A stretch of DNA of 64,000 bases from Bisporella sp. PMI_857. Taxonomy: Eukaryota > Ascomycota > Leotiomycetes > Helotiales > Helotiaceae. How positions within the stretch are numbered: the stretch's first letter is position 1; each line of letters opens with the position of its first letter. The notes beneath the pieces are model-generated. The model saw only the letters and a program-made list of their open reading frames with translations. It ran no database searches and was not told the DNA's origin. The position numbers and the translations under genes are program-made. The DNA lies in NCBI GenBank assembly GCA_021307315.1, contig JAJSPD010000067.1, positions 124,001 to 188,000 on the forward strand. Reading direction: 5' to 3'. This document shows, in pieces, positions 61,450 to 64,000 of this stretch.

Positions 61450-62151
61450 CTTGATGTTTTACTGTCTGAGTTTCTCTCACATAAGCCGCTGTTCTCCAGC
61501 GAGGTATATTCAATGCCGAGAAAGGGGGATATTGAGACGGTGTATTGGTTAAAAAAGGCTGTTATAGGATCACGATTGAGCAATGATTTGCAATATCAAA
61601 GTACGAATTTAATTTTTCCTTTCGGTAAGAAGTCGGTGGAAAGGAGTTGTGCTCATACGTATATTCTCAGAAAATACCTTGCGTCAGGATGGGTCGGAGT
61701 CGGCGGAAAGTCTACACGGGGCGGGGCGGGGCGTGGTCAATGGTACACTGGACTTCCTTCGATGCAAAGAGCTAGAAACCGCCTGGATGTTTGTTGCTAC
61801 GGATCAAGCGTTAACAAATTTGAGGTTAGCCATGTTGAATGACGTCGCTTGAAAAATGTAAAACAGTTTTGCCTCTTCGTCATGCTGACATGAATTTATT
61901 AGCCCCTGATGCCGCCCACTAGCCCTCGGTTAAGCAACTACCAGCCAATAGATAACTTCGATCGATCGATCATATGAGATAAGGGTGACCTACAACATGT
62001 TATGTTGGATGGAGGGGCAGAATCGACTGAGCATTCCATCTAAACTTTTTCCATCCCAAGAGAACACATTGGCGTACCAATTCATATTACTTCCTCTTTG
62101 GCTGCTTCTAAAAGCCGTGCTTAGATCACTCTTATCGGAGAATAATTCAAG
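61450..62151. promoter_or_regulatory. Shared divergent promoter region of xfp and ack
   Basis: Of note is the run CGGGGCGGGGCGGGGCGTGG at 61717-61736, which contains three overlapping GCGGGG sequences; these fit the SYGGRG consensus of the carbon-catabolite repressor CreA. No TATA box is clear. Regulation by CreA is inference from the motif and from the sugar-to-acetate role of the pair. Confidence 0.55.
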
Positions 62152-63450
62152 ATGCCCAAGACGATATTGTCCGTGAACGCAGGCTCGTCCTCGGTGAAAT
62201 TGTCCCTGTATCGCACCTCGAAAGACGATCAACTAGCACCGGAAGCTTTAGCAGAAATTCAGATCTCGGGGTTGACTTCACCTCCTCCATTATTTACGTA
62301 TAAGCGTGGGGGAAAGACGGTAAAAAGGAATAAGAAGTTGAAGGAGGACGAGATTAAGAGCCAGAAGGATGCATTCAACTACATGCTTGAAGAGCTCCTC
62401 AACGATGCAAACTTCAAGGAAGTTTCAAAACAAGAAGATCTTAACATATGCCACAGAGTGGTGAGCTCTTGTCTACTCCCTTTCAGCTTCACTTGGCCAC
62501 CTCTCTCAGAGATCAAACAAACCTAACCAGACTTACAGGTTCACGGAGGCGACTACGATCGTCCCTGCATCCTGAACCAAGAGACATACCACCACATCGA
62601 AGCCCTCACCGACCTCGCCCCGCTGCACAACGCCCCCGCCCTCGCCATCATCAAGCACTGCATCGCCACCCTCCCAAGCACCACCACCAACATCGCCGTC
62701 TTCGACTCGCAATTCCACCACTCCATCCCGCGCCACATCGCAACCTACCCCATCAACCCGACCATCGCCTCCGCCAACCGCCTGCGGAAGTACGGCTTCC
62801 ACCGCATCTCCTACAGCTTCATCACCGGCGCCGCGGCAACTTTCCTCGCCAAGCCCGTCCAGCACACCAGCCTGATCGCTCTGCACCTTGGCAGCGGCGC
62901 CACGCGCAGCGGCGACGTCGACCCCTCACTCGTCTTCCACTACGCCGCCAACGTTGGCAAGCTCTCCCCATCATCGACGGGCGACCTACATATCGCGCGC
63001 GCAGAGGAGATCCTGAATCGGGAAGCGGGGTGGAAGGCGCTTGCGAGTACGACGGATTTCGGGGCGATTGCCGCGGCGGCGGCAGGGGAGGAGGAGGAGG
63101 GAAGGTGGGATGAGGAGAGGAAGATGATGAATCTGGCTTTTGAGATTTTCGTAAACAGGGTATGTAACTACGTCGGAAGCTATTACGTAGCGCTAGGCGG
63201 AGAGGTCGATGCATTAGTCTTCGCAGGCGGGATCGGCGAAAAGAGTGCGCTGCTACCTGCGCGCGTCACGGCGCAACTGGGCTGTCTGGGGTTCGGAGTG
63301 GACGAGGGAGAGAATAACAAGCAAGGAAGCGCTGACGTGGTCTGGGACATTAGTGCAAAGGGGAGCAGGCACAAAACGTTGGTGTGTGCGACGGATGAGC
63401 AGTTTGAGATAGCGAGGATATGTGCGGAGGAGAAAGATATGATTGGGTGA
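62152..63450 (+). CDS. ack: Acetate kinase, with a short internal deletion
   Basis: Two exons, 62152-62460 and 62539-63450, with a 78-bp intron, give 406 residues. The enzyme interconverts acetyl phosphate plus ADP with acetate plus ATP and pairs with phosphoketolase. Motifs are ILSVNAGSSSVKLSLY (ASKHA phosphate-1 loop), HRVVHGG, FDSQFHHSIP, YGFHRISY, TRSGDVDPSL and VFAGGIGEKSA. Between ALHLGSGA and TRSGD about two dozen residues that relatives have (including the MG.TPL.GL segment after the second phosphate loop) are missing, in frame. GSGA resembles the bases before TRSG, so a short repeat may have mediated the loss. Because that segment is near the active site, activity is uncertain. The frame is otherwise open. 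Confidence 0.9.
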
Positions 63451-64000
63451 ATTGGGATATCGGGATATCATGGGATGGAAGGTAAAAATCATGAGTTGAA
63501 TAATCGTAATAATATATTATAAATTGTTTGGAAAAAGAGCTACAAATTTGGTTCAAAGATGTCGTTAAATCGTTGACAATATAGTACAGCTTCCAAGGAC
63601 GCCGCTGGTAGTTGATCTCACACGCACTAAACGTCATGCTAATACAACCGTTCATGCTCTGAGCTTTATTGTAAAGAGCACAATATTATAACGTTGTGTA
63701 GGTGGCCGGTGGTACTCGAGCGTCTCGTCACGTGCTGCATCAATTGGTGTCTGGAGCTCTAGCGATAGAAACACATAAAAAGACGGATCTATACGCGCGC
63801 CCGGGAGGATCGCGTCTGCTATCATAGACGGCATTATGTCGCAAGCTCGTCAATTTAATTTAAAGCCTATATAATAGTTAGCGTAGGGCCCGTAAAGGAA
63901 GAGGGGGAGCGTCGCGCAACGTAGTCATGTGTACAATGTAAAAAGGGGGGCCGTAGCTCGAGATTCTGTACTCATTGTAGTTATGAGCTGTAGGTCGTGA
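63451..64000. other. No gene recognised
   Basis: 3' flank of acetate kinase and unassigned sequence to the window edge. Confidence 0.5.

Noticed and set aside
62448..63214. Arginine/histidine-rich and minus-strand frames over acetate kinase
   Set aside because: Products of biased codon use in the acetate kinase exon; composition is not protein-like.
1..64000. tRNA genes, CRISPR arrays, bacterial-type operons or viral genes
   Set aside because: I looked for B-box-like GGTTCGA contexts, spaced short repeats and viral motifs and saw none that form a complete feature.

Overview
The window is nuclear DNA of a filamentous ascomycete (Pezizomycotina). Genes have short introns (about 47-80 bp) with GTAAGT/GTATGT-type donors, and families typical of these fungi are present: Zn2Cys6 regulators, a TRI12-like MFS pump, a P450, HET, ankyrin and TPR debris of NLR-type genes, a con-10-like protein, and a phosphoketolase/acetate kinase pair. 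I cannot resolve the class from sequence alone; Leotiomycetes would fit but is a guess. No tRNA, rRNA, CRISPR or bacterial-type operon was seen.

Layout. 1-2.0 kb: 3' part of a decayed hAT transposon. 4.1-5.1 kb: NmrA-like gene. 6.4-7.4 kb: SDR fragment cut by a hAT fragment, then a 27-bp palindrome and a truncated 3'-5' exonuclease-like exon. 8.2-10.3 kb: intact MFS transporter. 11.0-12.8 kb: HET C-terminal fragment and a truncated ferric reductase. 12.85-16.4 kb: three nested pogo/Fot1-like elements, one intact. 16.7-20.1 kb: divergent P450 and MBOAT/wax-synthase-like gene (the latter frameshifted). 20.7-23.1 kb: a MULE with 9-bp target duplication. 24-30.5 kb: repeats, MITEs, a solo LTR inside a fold-back element, and a 1.46-kb fold-back element. 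31-32.2 kb: AflR-like regulator. 33-36.6 kb: ankyrin fragment, second (inverted) ferric reductase copy and a TPR fragment split by a small LTR. 36.7-39.5 kb: pogo, hAT and Tc1 remnants with insertions. 39.7-42.1 kb: Zn2Cys6 regulator. 42.8-46.6 kb: the inverted partner of the 24-kb repeat, then a pogo element with a multi-exon transposase. 46.7-51.6 kb: stress-type SDR, intact Tc1-like element, Gfo/Idh/MocA oxidoreductase. 52-54 kb: hydrophilic ORF and frameshifted con-10-like gene. 55.0-57.9 kb: a centrin-like EF-hand gene whose third exon carries an intact pogo-type transposon. 58.8-63.5 kb: divergent phosphoketolase and acetate kinase.

How the parts fit. Phosphoketolase makes acetyl phosphate and acetate kinase turns it into acetate plus ATP (or runs in reverse); the two share a 702-bp promoter region. 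AflR-like regulator, P450, TRI12-like pump, MBOAT, NmrA-like protein and a ketoreductase-like SDR fragment resemble dispersed parts of a secondary-metabolite gene set, but no backbone synthase is present, so this is inference. At least a dozen transposons have broken and duplicated the ordinary genes; many can be dated relative to each other by nesting, target-site duplications, and occupied versus empty sites.
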